64,000 nt of DNA. It comes from Chiua virens (taxonomy: Eukaryota; Basidiomycota; Agaricomycetes; Boletales; Boletaceae). Positions 1 through 11,900 of the stretch are shown here, in pieces; the stretch's first letter is position 1; each line of letters opens with the position of its first letter. The notes beneath the pieces are model-generated. The model was not told the DNA's origin, did no database searches, and worked only from the letters and a program-made list of their open reading frames with translations. Both the position numbers and the translations under genes were made by a program. The stretch covers positions 806,001 to 870,000 of the forward strand of contig JAHNUO010000006.1 in NCBI GenBank assembly GCA_019787685.1, written 5' to 3'.

Positions 1-359
1 CCCTATAGTACTGCACCAGCGCCTCCTTCCGTTCCCCCGCCACCCCCGCCCATGCTATCTCCCCCACCACCGACAGGAACGCCAACGGTCAATACATTGG
101 CTTTGTTTAATCAAACATGCTCTCAGCGTGGCCTCGTCATAAACTGGGAGAGTGAGTCTGAGGGTCCCGCTCATCAGCCTCGCTGGGCAGTTAAATGCTA
201 CGGTAAACACGTCTTCGCCGGACCTTGACATCACTCATATCGTTTGTAGTCAATAATCAGCTTAAAGGTAATGGGACCGGAAGGAATCAAAAGATGGCCA
301 AAGAAGAGGCAGCTCGTCAGGCATTCCAAGCGTTGGGCTGGGGAAGTGAGCGCATTTAA
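1..359 (+). CDS. dsRNA-binding-domain protein, 3' end only
   Basis: The reading frame is open from base 1, so the gene begins outside the window. It encodes a proline-rich stretch, then NTLALFNQTCSQRGLVINWE, then after an intron (203-249, gt...tag) KMAKEEAARQAFQALGW, and stops at TAA 357-359. The pattern of an N-terminal helix and a C-terminal 'AKEEAARQAFQALGW' helix is that of the double-stranded RNA-binding fold (dsrm), which binds A-form RNA without sequence specificity. The intron joins codons cleanly (TAC, G|TC, AAT). Position at the very C-terminus behind a Pro-rich linker is common in small basidiomycete dsRBD proteins. The full function cannot be judged because the upstream part is missing. 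Confidence 0.7.
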
Positions 360-2048
360 CCTATTTTTTAGCTTGCTGTGGCATTGAGTCAACAATTCCA
401 GCCTTTCAATAGATTGGTCGTCCGTCAATCATGTAATAAAATGCATCGCAAAGTTAACCACCTCACTGTAACCATATACGTAAGGACTCGTTCAGGAATA
501 TTGGTTTAGTCTCCATGTAAGACATTAATCTCAGATGCATTCAGAGTTACATGGCGGAAGAGTTCAAATGTGTATTTAGAAACTTGGGCTACGATGCTGT
601 TCTTTCCACGCTTCCGGTGGCTGCAGTAAACATACCGCTTTCCCCATCTTCCAGTGAGTATAAATTTGTGTTTCTTTCTTTTATTGACTTAGATGTCATG
701 GCATCCTTCAGCTCGAGAACGACGGAGCTTCTATATCATATCTAGGGAGATCTGTCTCCATATATTTGAGCACCTTTGAGCGCCGTTAAATAGATGAAGA
801 ACTACGGGCGTTTGCTAGACTCCCTGCTGCCTGCAGGTTCTTCGCCGATGCCTGTCTTGCCCAGACTTCAAATGTATCGAGCTCTTTCCCCCCGAGTTTA
901 ACGTTGCTCTTGCAGATTGCTGCGAACCAGCTTCTGGTATGTACTCTCCTTCGCTAAAACTTGAAGTGTGCGAACCTGCCATTTCAGCAATGGACGCGCA
1001 GGAATCATGTTTGAAACAATACTATGATCATCCCCAAAGGAGTATATTGTTGAGCTTTCACATATGGGACTCAAGTTTCACTACAGTTTTGTGAACGAGG
1101 ACCACTGGCGTACGATCATGTCTCTGGAACTCCTTGAGGACACTATGCTTCGATGGGTGTGAAATTGCACTGGCGATTTCAAGCGCATCGCAGCCATTGA
1201 TGCATCATTTCCACGTGCTCTTGATGTGGATGACTGCATTGCCAATGGCATCCACTGATTACCTCGGTCTGCTCTCGCGGATGTTTCCTTCTGCCTGAGC
1301 GAGCACCTCGGACCATAGAAATGCTGTCACATAATATTGAGCTCGACTTCGGAGGTCCTGGTTCACTGGACATACATATGCAAAGGTTTGGAAGACGTCT
1401 TTGATTGGACTGAATACCCTTTCCCTTCTTTGTTCGCCCACGCTACAATTTACACGAGATGCTATTCATCTACACCAGCCTCTGTAAGTTTGACTTGGCC
1501 AGTTTCGCTTGTTACTTATCTGACGGCTGGTCGATCATTCTGTAGGTTCTTTCTATGGGATTGGACGGCATTGGGAGTCTCACGCGTGTCTGCGATCATT
1601 TATCTTCAAGTTAAAAGGCCACAAGTTATTTGATCCGAGCATGTCAATGCTTCCTTCAGAGATTCAAGTTCCGTCAGCACTCCACGATAAACTCGAACCA
1701 GGTCCTAGCCTCACGCACTTTGGATTACTCTTCAAATTTAGTGGACGGGGAATGGTCATCGGACGACGTAACCACTCAGAATTTCAATGCCATTCCCTCG
1801 GGAATTACAATGATCATATTCATCTTTGACCAACATGTCGTAGATCAAGTCAAGCTCTGAATCTTTCACGCTCATCGTGTCATAGATTCTAGATTGACAC
1901 TCTTTAAATGGTGTAATACAAGCTCGAATTCGGACATTACAATAGCTTAATAAATACCTATGTAAGCTCAAGAGCGACTAGTCGTGTGCAAACGAACGCA
2001 ATTGCGAAGTGCCACGTACTACCATCCGAAGGAACACACGCATGACAC
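360..2048. other. gene-poor stretch with unassigned open segments
   Basis: No recognisable gene was found. Short open segments occur on the plus strand (551-745, 1337-1633, 1630-1860). The first can be spliced with a gtgagt...ttag intron to a product of about 50 residues. None shows a motif I can name, and joining them needs several unsupported splices. They could be remnants of a decayed gene or a small lineage-specific gene. Confidence 0.3.
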
Positions 2049-2760
2049 CTACATCAACCAGAAGAAGGTATACACCACCAATAGGCCGAGGAGGACCTTG
2101 AGGGGAGGATCCATGTTTGACCAAATGGACATTGCGTTACCCACCAAGTCTTGCTGTGGAGGAGGTGGTGGGATTCCTCCAAGGGTATGACCTTGACCGG
2201 AAAAGGAGTCCGTTGACGAGTCCGCAAATCGTTTCACGGCATTTTGCAATCCCCTGTAAACCGAATTTCTAGTGTTTGAAGGAACTCGAGTATTAACACG
2301 TACGTCTTGTCAGCGCCGCGGATCATGTGGATCTGTTTGGAGCCTTGCAGGAAGACGAAGGTCGGCCTAAAGTGACAACTTGGAGGTTAAAACTGGGGTA
2401 TGCAAGCAACATAGGCATTGAAGTTGCCCACATTGCGGAGACCTTGTATGCAGAGGCCACGTCTCTTGCAGCGTCGACATCACATTTGACAAAGTTCACT
2501 TTAGGGTACTGCTTCGCGAGCGCCTCGAAGGTTGGTGCAATGGCATGGCAAGGCCCACACCTTGTCATCGCTGGTTAGAAGCTGCTAACTGTACGAGATG
2601 TACAATATAAATCACCAGGCTGCGTGGAAATCAATAATCTATTGGCAATGGGTTAAGCCCGGTCTTTGCATGAGTCTAACCAATAACTTACAGTCAACTT
2701 ATTTGCATCGGACAGTAGGGTATTTAGCTGAGACACTGAGTTGACATGAGTAAGGGACAT
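2049..2760 (-). CDS. thioredoxin with C-terminal membrane anchor
   Basis: Four introns are resolved: MSLTHVNSVSQLN..., then IIDFHAAW|CGPC, then KVSAM|PTFVF, then GADKT|GLQNAV. The spliced protein is a complete thioredoxin fold of about 105 residues with the active site WCGPC near residue 33 and the cis-proline in AMPTF. It is followed by a PPPPPQQ linker and a final hydrophobic helix (LKVLLGLLVVYTFFWLM) ending the protein. The thioredoxin reduces disulfides through its CxxC pair. The terminal helix looks like a tail anchor, placing the domain on the cytosolic side of the ER or outer mitochondrial membrane. The start is the ATG at 2758-2760, giving a normal thioredoxin N-terminus. The first exon is 2692-2760. 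Confidence 0.88.
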
Positions 2761-5247
2761 GTTAGGTGCTATACACTGCTAGTCGATGGAGAGGGTATGG
2801 GTGCGGAGGTTAGACTCGTGACCAGTCGTCTACTATGCGGAGGCAACCTGTGCGCGAACTGCTTCCGAAATTCCAGAAATGGAAACCGACCCCCCATTGA
2901 TACATCCACGATCATGAAAGTCAGGCTAGCTCTTCCCAATACATGTCGCAGAGTAAACTCTTCCATTGCGAGGTATGCACCTCTGAAAACACATCCTGGT
3001 TTCGAGTTTAGTCACTGGGACCCTAGCTAGCTCTGATACTGTAAAGTGAAAGGACCTATGATAAGGGTTATGCGGCTGCGCGAAAGGTTGGACTTCCGAG
3101 TCGAGTATCTAGCGCGATGTTTCGGATCATGCAGCATCATGGTCGCTCCCTAGGTCAAAAAGTACGTTACTTCGACAAAGCATTGTACGTTTTGACGTCC
3201 TTAAGGGTGGAAAGCACCTAGACCAGTCCCAGTGGAAATTGCTTCCGTAGCACGGGTGAGGGCCGCGAGGTCTACATGGAAAATGCGGATCCCGTTCATG
3301 GACACCATCTGCTCATTCGAGCCCTTGTCAAGTTCGATACTACACATGTAAGCGTCGAACTCGGACCTCAGTCACCTCACTATTAATAGCCCGCGTAAAA
3401 TCGTGCAATATTTCCTCTTGGAAGAAGTTAGATTGCGTGATATGCCTTGGGAGATCAAAGACCAGCTCCACAAGGCGTAGAGGCACGTGAACTGTTTCGT
3501 ATATTATCCTTGATCTTTACTTCCTATCACAAGAGTCAACAAGCTTTCTTCATATGGGATCGTGTGGATGCATAGTAGCATTCCGACTTCGTTCGTCGAA
3601 GGTCGAAACAATGCAAAACATATTTCTCAGCCCTGATGAACGTCTTTGGAAGACACGTCAAAGAATTTTTGAGTAAGGAGTATCTCTCACCGTTACATCT
3701 GCTTCACTGAATCAACATCATGTTTCTGGGCTATTCATTCTCGGGAAATCAATGTTTGTAAAGTCTCAAAGGTAGGATCAACAACAGTCATACCACATTC
3801 TCATGACCACCATTGGATTGATTATCGGGGTCGTTCATAATTAAAGATCCCTCTGAGATAGGTAAACAGAACGTAATGGTACCCGCGGCCGCGTTTCAAG
3901 GTTGTCGACACTGCTTCCACTCGAGGCTCTGACGGCCGGGTATGAGGGCCACCTCATGGCCGGAGCATAGTGAGGCGGTTTTCCACGAAAAACACGTCAC
4001 TGTACGGGTGAAAGTGCCAGATTTGACACGCTTGCGGATTACGGCGACCACAGGGCAGTGGTGATGGGTCGCGCCGGGCTGTGGTCCACCAAGCCCACAA
4101 GCCCCACCACATGTCCTAGATGGTCCACGCGGTGGTTCGCCGCCTAGAATAAAGAGACAACGGGGCCCAAGGAAAACAATGAGACGTGTTTTACATCGTG
4201 TCATACATCCTGGGCAAGAGGGTGCTGCTGGTATGTATCCAGCTGTTTTCGACTTGGTGGCCTTGCCAGTGCCTAGCGCAGGCGCAGAAACTTGAATACA
4301 AGTGACCGCTTTCGGCACGGCAACCTTGTCCGACTCTGTAACCAAGTTGGCGTTAATAGCCGCCGTCACGAAGACATTGGCGAATCGGAGTCCTTGTCAC
4401 CCACGAACGAGCAAACCAACGACCACCTGCAATGCCTCGGATCTCGCAGTTCGCAATTCGCCACTAACAAACTTTGAAACCACATCAATCCAAAGGTTGG
4501 ACAGGTGCAGACCCAGTTCCGATTCTGGGTACCGGCTGGACTGGGAAAGGTTTTGGAGGGAGGGGACACTGAGGGGAACCGGCGTGACCTGTCCCAGTTG
4601 TTCAGGCCCACCTGAGTGCCAGGAGTAAGAGGCGGTGGTGGCTCGACTTCCTCCGGTCAAAGGGATGGACTGCGTGAAACATGATGCATGAAAGGCGAAA
4701 ACGGATGTATGATACTCTCTGCACTTTGTACTGCATCCAACTTGGCGGGAACTAGTAATATTGAAGTTAAGATTTAGACGTCACGCGTCACGGTATCGGC
4801 TACTACAACATACTATCATTAGATTCATTATGTAACCCAAGCATGCGTAACTTCGACCATTCCCTGATCAACTTCAAAAATAACAATAGATTTGAGTACT
4901 ATGTGTAAGCTAAAATACTCGAGGAGGACGCAAATCGTATGTTGTACAAACCTAACTCCACAATGTGCTGCAAGGTATGTCATAGAGATGTTCAGAACAG
5001 CGCTCCGAGGCTAAAAAGACCAAATCTAGTTTGCCAGTCGCCATGTTATCGGAAAGAGTGCAATGGCATCTATTTCTGCGCGGTAATTCCACAAGGTCTG
5101 ATTTCGCTCCTCAGACAAGTCAAACTATTTTCCCCAGCTGACGATGCCCTTCGTCGGCGCGGACATTGTATATGATCCGGACCCTGGACAGTCCTCCCTT
5201 TAGCTCCAGCGTCCACTGGTGAGCTTGCCAGCGAATAGTGTCCACTT
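2761..5247. other. intergenic region without recognised genes
   Basis: About 2.5 kb. Open frames overlap on both strands between 3896 and 4660 (the longest is a minus-strand frame of 157 codons, GC-rich and Pro/Gly/Cys-rich). No domain, signal peptide or plausible intron pattern supports any of them. Frames around 3117-3350 (plus) are interrupted by stops. I see no RNA gene here. Confidence 0.4.
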
Positions 5248-6966
5248 TTAGGGGAGGCGTAGGAGTGAGATCTTGTGTGTGTAGCATCTCTCCCGACCGA
5301 GAGATGACATGAGACTCGTGGGAGCACGCTTTGCCTTGATGTGTATGGCGGTGGCTTCCAATTTTTGGGAGCCTAGTTTCGGCGCCAGATTCTTCTTCAC
5401 GATGTGCATTAATCCGGCTTTCTTTCCTTGGAGTGGATGGAATAGGTATGGTGAGCAGGAAAACGTCAAAGGCGTCAAGGTCTTCTCCCCAGGGAGGATC
5501 TTCCGAGTGCCGTCCACCTTGCGATCGCTAAGGAGGTAATCAAATTTCCAGCGTAACCTCACGTTCTGGAGCCGAGACACAGGGACGTTACTGTTCAGTA
5601 TCGACGCAATAAAAGTTTCCGTTCCGAGCACAGTATATACACCGTTGGCCTTGACGGTGAGCGTTGCTTGCCTGGAGATGTAGTCGCGAGAGTCATCCCC
5701 CGCTACCGACACCATTCGAAGTACCGGAGGGCCGTCCAGCGTCCCATAATGAAATGCGAACGTTTCCCGTTTCGTCGGCATAAACTCAGCGATTCCTGCA
5801 GTGACGTCGGACCCAGCGTTCTCAGCGGGCCCGTAAGGGAGTAATGAGCGGGTCCGTGGAGAGTAGTCGATCAGTTGCATGGATGACCTAACTGCTCGAA
5901 ATCCCTCTTGATCGATCCACAACTTGATTGCCATTTGCCTCAGCCACGAGAATTCCTCTGGGAGCGCTACGTGCTTCACGAAAGGATACACCGTATCGGG
6001 CACATTTTTGTCGGTGGAACACGGATCAGCGGGTACAATATGCGCAGAATCGGCCAACTGTCGTCGAGGGTATAACGCCTGGTTCGTGGGAGAGGGTGAT
6101 ATATTACACGCAGGGTGTGCTTCTAGATCGCTGAGCTGAGATCGAGGAGACCTAGGCCGGCCGGGAAAACGAACAGCTCTGGCCCTTTCGAGTGGACGAC
6201 GGTGGCGCTGCCGACCATCTGGTGAGGATAAGGGTGAGATCACATCCACTGATGGCGAAGGCGAAGGAGGCGCGAACGTTGGCGTCTGCAACGTGGAGTA
6301 CGTGTGGAATGTAGCAATTATCAACGCTTGTTCACCGTCTCGATCCTCTTTAGGAATTACAGTCGTGGTCTTGCCGGTGAGCGCCGTTGTACTCGGACAA
6401 GAAGTCTGTGAATCCCTTTGTTCTTCAGAATCACCGGCCGAGCAATCGTGTAGGATGTCCGGGTGGTCGCCGTCGCCACCGAAGACATCGTAACATGCGA
6501 GATGTATTGCGTTTTTCAATTCACTGGGAACTGCTTCGGGGGGAAAAGAGTAGTTTGGAGGTTCAGCGTGGCGACCATTCGGGAGCCTCGTGGTACACGT
6601 TTCCAGTTCCTCGCATAGGATCCAATTCTCGTGCAAGGCTTCGTCACCACGAGTTAGACCCCTTGTGTTCTCTGTGGCGCCAAGCTTATCAATGAGGTTC
6701 AGTTCCTCGGTAGGGTCGCACAATCCCGGCGGGTGAGGGAGCGGAGAATCGCAAGTGTGAGTTGTCGCTTCTAGAAGTATCGGGATCTCGTCTGAGGTCA
6801 AAGAAATTAGCAGGTTATCGGCTCTCAAAATGGGAGATGGGGGAAGTAAGATGGCAGACAGTGCGCGCAGGTCAGAAGCGGTACGCGTTAGCCGCGTATG
6901 AGTAGTGCTGGACAACATGATGGCCGTTCGTGAGCATGAGCCTGAGGATATGTTGTGAACTAGCAT
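5248..6966 (-). CDS. hypothetical protein, 572 residues, single exon
   Basis: An uninterrupted frame of 572 codons, long for this intron-rich locus. The first half is low-complexity, rich in Ser, Pro and Thr with acidic patches. The second half (about residues 330-540) looks folded, with stretches such as EFSWLRQMAIKLWIDQEGF, RMVSVAGDDSRDYISRQATL and RLRWKFDYLLSDRK followed by EKTLTPLTFSCSPYLFHPLQ. A second in-frame Met at residue 17 (MLSSTTHTRL) could be the true start. I do not recognise the family. A disordered N-terminus with one compact C-terminal domain is typical of basidiomycete-restricted regulators. No membrane segment or signal peptide is visible. It is convergent with nothing upstream and tail-to-head with ALG9. 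Confidence 0.65.
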   Translation of the reverse strand: MLVHNISSGSCSRTAIMLSSTTHTRLTRTASDLRALSAILLPPSPILRADNLLISLTSDEIPILLEATTHTCDSPLPHPPGLCDPTEELNLIDKLGATENTRGLTRGDEALHENWILCEELETCTTRLPNGRHAEPPNYSFPPEAVPSELKNAIHLACYDVFGGDGDHPDILHDCSAGDSEEQRDSQTSCPSTTALTGKTTTVIPKEDRDGEQALIIATFHTYSTLQTPTFAPPSPSPSVDVISPLSSPDGRQRHRRPLERARAVRFPGRPRSPRSQLSDLEAHPACNISPSPTNQALYPRRQLADSAHIVPADPCSTDKNVPDTVYPFVKHVALPEEFSWLRQMAIKLWIDQEGFRAVRSSMQLIDYSPRTRSLLPYGPAENAGSDVTAGIAEFMPTKRETFAFHYGTLDGPPVLRMVSVAGDDSRDYISRQATLTVKANGVYTVLGTETFIASILNSNVPVSRLQNVRLRWKFDYLLSDRKVDGTRKILPGEKTLTPLTFSCSPYLFHPLQGKKAGLMHIVKKNLAPKLGSQKLEATAIHIKAKRAPTSLMSSLGRERCYTHKISLLRLP

Positions 6967-7032
6967 GCATATAAATAATACCTAGCTAGTATTCCAATTC
7001 TGCCGACTCTAGTATGTCAGCCTCTACACGTT

Positions 7033-9435
7033 CTAAATAGAAATATTGTGCCTCTGCGTACTATTTCCCCCATTTGTACGAGTGACGGCGTCACGCTCCT
7101 TCGCATCAACCCTTTCTCTGTTCTTGAGTAAGCAATAGTCCCCATACTCATTTTTGCTCTGCCACCATCGCCCAGGAATCCACAGCGTCCTGGTTACCAG
7201 GGATGAGTGTGACGCATCAAGGAAAGGCATGCATGCAACACGTTCCCATGTCTGTTCATCGACGGCATATCTAGGTTCATGCCTGGAAGAAGTTGGATGG
7301 AGAGGGAAATCGAGATCAACAAGATAGTCGCATGTCTCCACGAGAATCTGTACGGAATCGATTGGAAAGTGCAAGCAAGGAAAGGAGAATACTCACATAG
7401 TACTCCTGAACCTCCTTGTTAAGGTCATTTAAGCCGGGCGGGGTGTTCCTGGAACCTTTCCTATCCCACCATGGTTCACTTCCAGTGTTCCCTAACCTGA
7501 AATGAGTAGGAAGCAACCCTTCGAAGTCGCTTTTCACAAAGTCGATGGAAACAACATTAGGTACCAAATAGTGTCCCGGGAAACGATGCCATTCCTTTCC
7601 GAGACACAGCTTGAGCTCAAACTGTTCGAGGAGTGTCAAGTCAATGTTTGGTCTGTCGCGCTCATCCACACCGGCAGGTGGAAGTGGCAGCAAACCAGTA
7701 TCGTTGAGGAGACGAGGGAGTTCAATGGTCTCAAAACGATCAAAGAGGGATAACGGAGCGTGATAGTAGTGCCACAATGCGAGGATGCGGGAGACGGACA
7801 ATAGCCCCGTCGTCAAGACGATACAAAGAGTAGTCGTGCTGAAAATGACCGATTTTGAGGCCTAGCGGGTTGGTTGGTTGGTAAACGGGACACAACGACG
7901 CAGTATTTAGAATGTCCTACCTTATAAGGTGATTTTGTCACGAAGATATATGCGACTTCTAGCCACCCGCGCAGCAAGTAGACCGTAATGGCCGCGTTGA
8001 AACATATCAATGGATATGCGGGGAACATGAACCTTTCTTCCTTATGGGCTTGGGATGTCAATATCGAAGTCCATAGGTACAACGGAGCCAAGCGCAACGC
8101 AAGGATTGTGTATGGCGAGCTTTCGTTTGGCCGTGGTTTCGTGAGCCCAAGACGTTTGTGATCGACATAATACGTGATCACAAGCGAGGGTAACGACGCG
8201 AATGCAAGGACGAAAACGATGTTGAAGTTAAGGAGGAGGTTCAAAACGTAGAAATACCAGGGTGAGGTCCCGTACAGGTCAGGGCCTCGTTCGGAACCGC
8301 CGAACACATTGTACTGAACGATATTCCACGGGACGATGGTCCACTTTCCATAAGCAACGCTATCGATATAGATCACAGGCACCTGATTTTGAAAATTAAG
8401 CATGGGATCTGTGTGCGAAACGAAAAACGTACAAAAATGAGGGCAGACACAATACCAGCGAGGATAAGACGCCGCCACCGTGCAAACATCCAGTTTGCGT
8501 GTGAGGCAAGATCTACTTTGTCACCACTGACCACGAAAAGCTCCTCGACCACGAAGGGTAGGGAGAGAGCAAGTGCGAATGGCCATCCCACAATGGCTCC
8601 AGAAGCGAACGACAAAGTGGCATAAAGCGTTCTTCTCGTATTCTGTACAGTAGAAGGCTCCAATACAAATGCGAAGGCGAGGGTTGTAGCGTACATGGCA
8701 AAAGAGGAAGGCAAGAAAGCTGTGGTATCTTGAGAAAGCGTGCAATGTGATAGGGACAATAAATACCGGTTGCAGCATTCCACATGCCTGCATTGAATAG
8801 CAGGATGAAGAACAGGTAGCGACCAACTCTGTCGTTGATTTTTTCCACAACAGTACGGAAGAATTTGGCCTCACAGACCGTGGACAGCACGGCAAAGAAG
8901 ATCCGTACTGCAAAGAAGGCAGGTCGCTGAAGAGTAGCTTGTTAGATTGTGGTAGAGCCCAAAGTTTGCCGAAATTACTTTTCCAAGCGCGAACACAGAA
9001 GACAATCGAGCCGCGGGCAGGTGGAACAAGATATATGCCCAGCTTCGTATTGCGAAAGTGGGTGTGACCTCCCAGGTCTGAAATCCATGCCCATATTGTA
9101 AAAAGTGAAGAGGCTCCCAAAAGTTGAAGACTAAGTGATTGAGTGAGTGCTTTGAATGCTTGCACGGAGACTAACCTTCATCACAGTCTGATATGTTGGA
9201 GTACATGGCCCCTGCTACACGAACCAGGAGCAAGATACGGACGGCGGTCTGAAAATCCGGAACCCATGGCTTCCGAGCAGCCCTGAAGGGGTGGTTAGAA
9301 CGTTCAAAATAGAGATAGGAATGCATACCTGCGAAGCTGGTCCTGCAAGATGCCGGTGTGTCGCTTTGGCTGCGGAGGAGTGGGCTTTGAAGTCTCTGGG
9401 CGCCTGAACCGCAAAGTTTGTGTGCCAGAGGCCAT
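7033..9435 (-). CDS. ALG9: ALG9-type alpha-1,2-mannosyltransferase (GT22)
   Basis: Spliced exons give the GT22 family signature from end to end: MYSNISDCDE..FNFWEPLHFLQYGHGFQTWE near the N-terminus, then WAYILFHLPAA, multiple hydrophobic spans, YGTSPWYFYVLNLLLNFN, the hallmark HKEERFMFPAYPLI, and a C-terminal soluble part with VDLDFPLHP and GDYCLLKN. ALG9 adds alpha-1,2-mannoses from dolichol-phosphate-mannose to the lipid-linked oligosaccharide in the ER lumen. The acidic residues in the first luminal loop (SDCDE) are the expected catalytic region. The start chosen is ATG 9433-9435 (MASGTQTLRF), whose first exon splices in frame (CGCAG|gtatgc). At least seven introns are visible and no frame break was found. 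Confidence 0.92.
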
Positions 9436-9896
9436 TGGCCAAACCCCCAGGGATACTATTGAAGAGCGGTGTCAAAGTAGAAAGAAAATGTGATTGACGA
9501 TGACATCGTGGCATCGACGCACAGGTCACGTGATCTGGAGTAACATGTCGCGGAGAATACGCGGAAAGTACGTTTGAACATTGTACTTGGTACGTAAATA
9601 TGAGAACTGCCAGTAGTATATGTATTCGGGGTGCATGGTTTTTTTCGTGTCCCCTGGATCGGTTACTGGTGAGTCGGGACCCTCTCGATTTGGTAAAGTG
9701 AATTACGCATTTAGATGGAATGATTCGCCGCTGGTAAACCGTAAAACCAGATCGGGGTGGTCCCGCCAGTTGAGCGACAGGTATCCGCTTCTCAAGAACC
9801 CGTCGTGGTCAACTCCCCTCCTTATTTCTTTATTTTCCCCATCACCCATTCACTCCCCATTTCCCCCCTCCCCATATTTCTTTCCTCCCCACCACG
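9436..9896. promoter_or_regulatory. divergent promoter region with pyrimidine-rich tract
   Basis: This stretch separates ALG9 and the DUF6533 gene, which are transcribed away from each other. Bases about 9815-9890 are almost pure C and T, ending just before ATG 9897 in an accacgATGG context. Such CT-rich stretches directly upstream of the start are common in basidiomycete promoters and mark the transcription start area. No TATA box was clear. Confidence 0.45.
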
Positions 9897-11900
9897 ATGG
9901 GGGACACAATCGAAACTGCTCAGCATTTTATTTACGTGCAAGTCTTTTTATTATGTATCCCCGCGCTCCTCTAACCCTATCACCAGCACCCAGGTTTATT
10001 TTTGTTGTGAGTCAACCTAAACGCCTGTCCTCGACCTAACCTTTAGCCTCATGGTTTCTCCACTCTAGGCATGTGTAAGCCCCTGTTTCCTGTATATATG
10101 CGCGTCGATCGGTCCCTACATTCACGGCCAACAGACGCCGTCGTTGTCTGGGACTGGATCATCAGCCTCCCCAGAGAATGGCGTTTCGTACGTTGCCTTC
10201 CGAGTTCACTTCCCTTTGTAGTTTGTTTACCGTTTTCTCAGATCTGGAAGACCTACCTGGACGCCTGTTAAAGCTGCATACCTCTTTTGTCGGTGCGTGA
10301 GAGTCCCACTGCCCTCTTCAACTTCCTCATCTTTTCAATAAGCTACTGGGTCATTGTAGTCGTACCATATCTTTTGTATGCATTCGTCACAAATCACTCC
10401 CAGGAAGTCTGCGAAAAGATTTTCAGAGTGAGTGATTGCTTTCATCCTCACTCCAACACCGACCTTCGCGTTTTCGCAGATCCCGGTCGCGCTGGCGATG
10501 TGGAACCAAGTCGGGTCAGAGTGTCAGTCGCTTTGTCTTCCTGTGATCCAAATCCTGATCCAATCAAATGACTCCAGCTGTTCTGCTCATTCGTACTTAT
10601 GCTTTCTTCAATCGTAACGTGTATATTCTCTTGGCACTCGTTTGTGCTCTTGCTGGTGTGGTTGCGTACCAGCTCTACGTGGACGCGTCCCAAATGATAC
10701 GTAAGTATCCTGAAGTATATTTGTCCCTTGGTTATTCACATTCAAGTTAGTTTTACCCTTCGTGACTCCCCCATACGTGAGTGATGAATCAACCAAACCT
10801 TAATCATACGTTTTGATCATGATCCTGGCCCAGGGTCCTTGCTTTCCGGCATCGAAACCACACTCTGCACACTTACTTGGTAAGACAAATCTTACCGTCT
10901 GAACAACAACTAATAAGCGGACATTGTGCAGGATTTTTCGTGCGTTTCATACAGGGCTCCGATATTTTGTTGCTTATATTTCAATAAGATCGCACCGCTC
11001 TTGTTCGATACCCTCGTCACAGCCATGACAGTCTGGAAGGCATTCCACATCCGTATCAGAAATGGAGGGGCCAATAGTAAGCTCATTCAGACATTCCTTC
11101 GTGAAGGTAAATATCGCAAAAACATGCATGCGTGATTTGAGCCAACCATATTCCCTTCAGGTGTTTTTTATTACATTCTGATCTCTATCGCAAATTTGGT
11201 GAGTTCGCACAGATAACATCTATTTTACGATGGCTCAGCGGTTACGACAGATCAATGGAATCTTCTACCTTCAGTGAGGCCCAGCCCATATATTTCAGGC
11301 TTCGAGATATACTCACCCCATAGTGACCTAGACCGCGTCAGGCTATATCTGCGTTAAATATCCCCCTTAGTGTCATGATGGCACCATTGCTTGCCTGTCG
11401 TCTTGTGAGTCTGCCTATGATACGATCATGAGCTTGGTGCTATGTTTACCGTGCTTCAGATTCTGGATCTGAGGGAACGAGGTGCGGAGACAGTCTCCCA
11501 CTCGGAGGGCACAGGTATTGGCGCGTTCGCAACCAAATCTGGGATTACTACATCATCCAATGGCCACCCTCATGCGAAGCGTGGGGGCCTCGGTATACGT
11601 CACCGCGGACCCGGGTCCACCATCGCGTCGAACATCATGCTGAGCACCATTGGAAGCATTCAACCTGATCTCGAAGTAGCTGATGTCGAACTGGATGAGA
11701 TGCATTTTGAGTCCGGTATGGGGCTTGCGGGGGACAGTTCTCGGACCCTCGGATCGCTTGAGCAGACAAGTCCAGCTCCGGCCTACAATTCCGTTGAAAT
11801 GGGCTCTTCCCGGGGGCGTGGTAGCGCGAGCGGTGAGGATGAAACCGGGATCATGTCAGGTATCCGCGTGGATATCGAGAAGACGACGTCGACGATGTGA
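9897..11900 (+). CDS. DUF6533-family multi-pass membrane protein (one frame break)
   Basis: The exons encode the Agaricomycete DUF6533 pattern: VVVWDWIISLPREWRF, IWKT..WTPVKAAYLFCR, YWVIVVVPYLLYAFVTN, ALAMWNQVGSE, LLIRTYAFFNRN, further hydrophobic spans, MAPLLACRL and LDLRERG. A Ser/Gly-rich cytoplasmic tail of about 145 residues follows, to TGA 11900. About seven membrane helices are expected. The function of the family is unknown. The N-terminus (ATG 9897, MGDTIETAQHFIYVQ) can be joined to the conserved part only through two very short exons (13 and 6 nt), so it is tentative. Near 10251-10258 the frames of IWKTY and WTPVKAA differ by one base and no splice repairs this. Either the gene is broken or the sequence has an inserted base. 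Confidence 0.72.

Noticed and set aside
3896..4369. Minus-strand open frame of 157 codons
   Set aside because: GC-rich and Pro/Gly/Cys-rich, with competing frames on both strands; no domain, no intron pattern and no start context. It looks like a chance frame.
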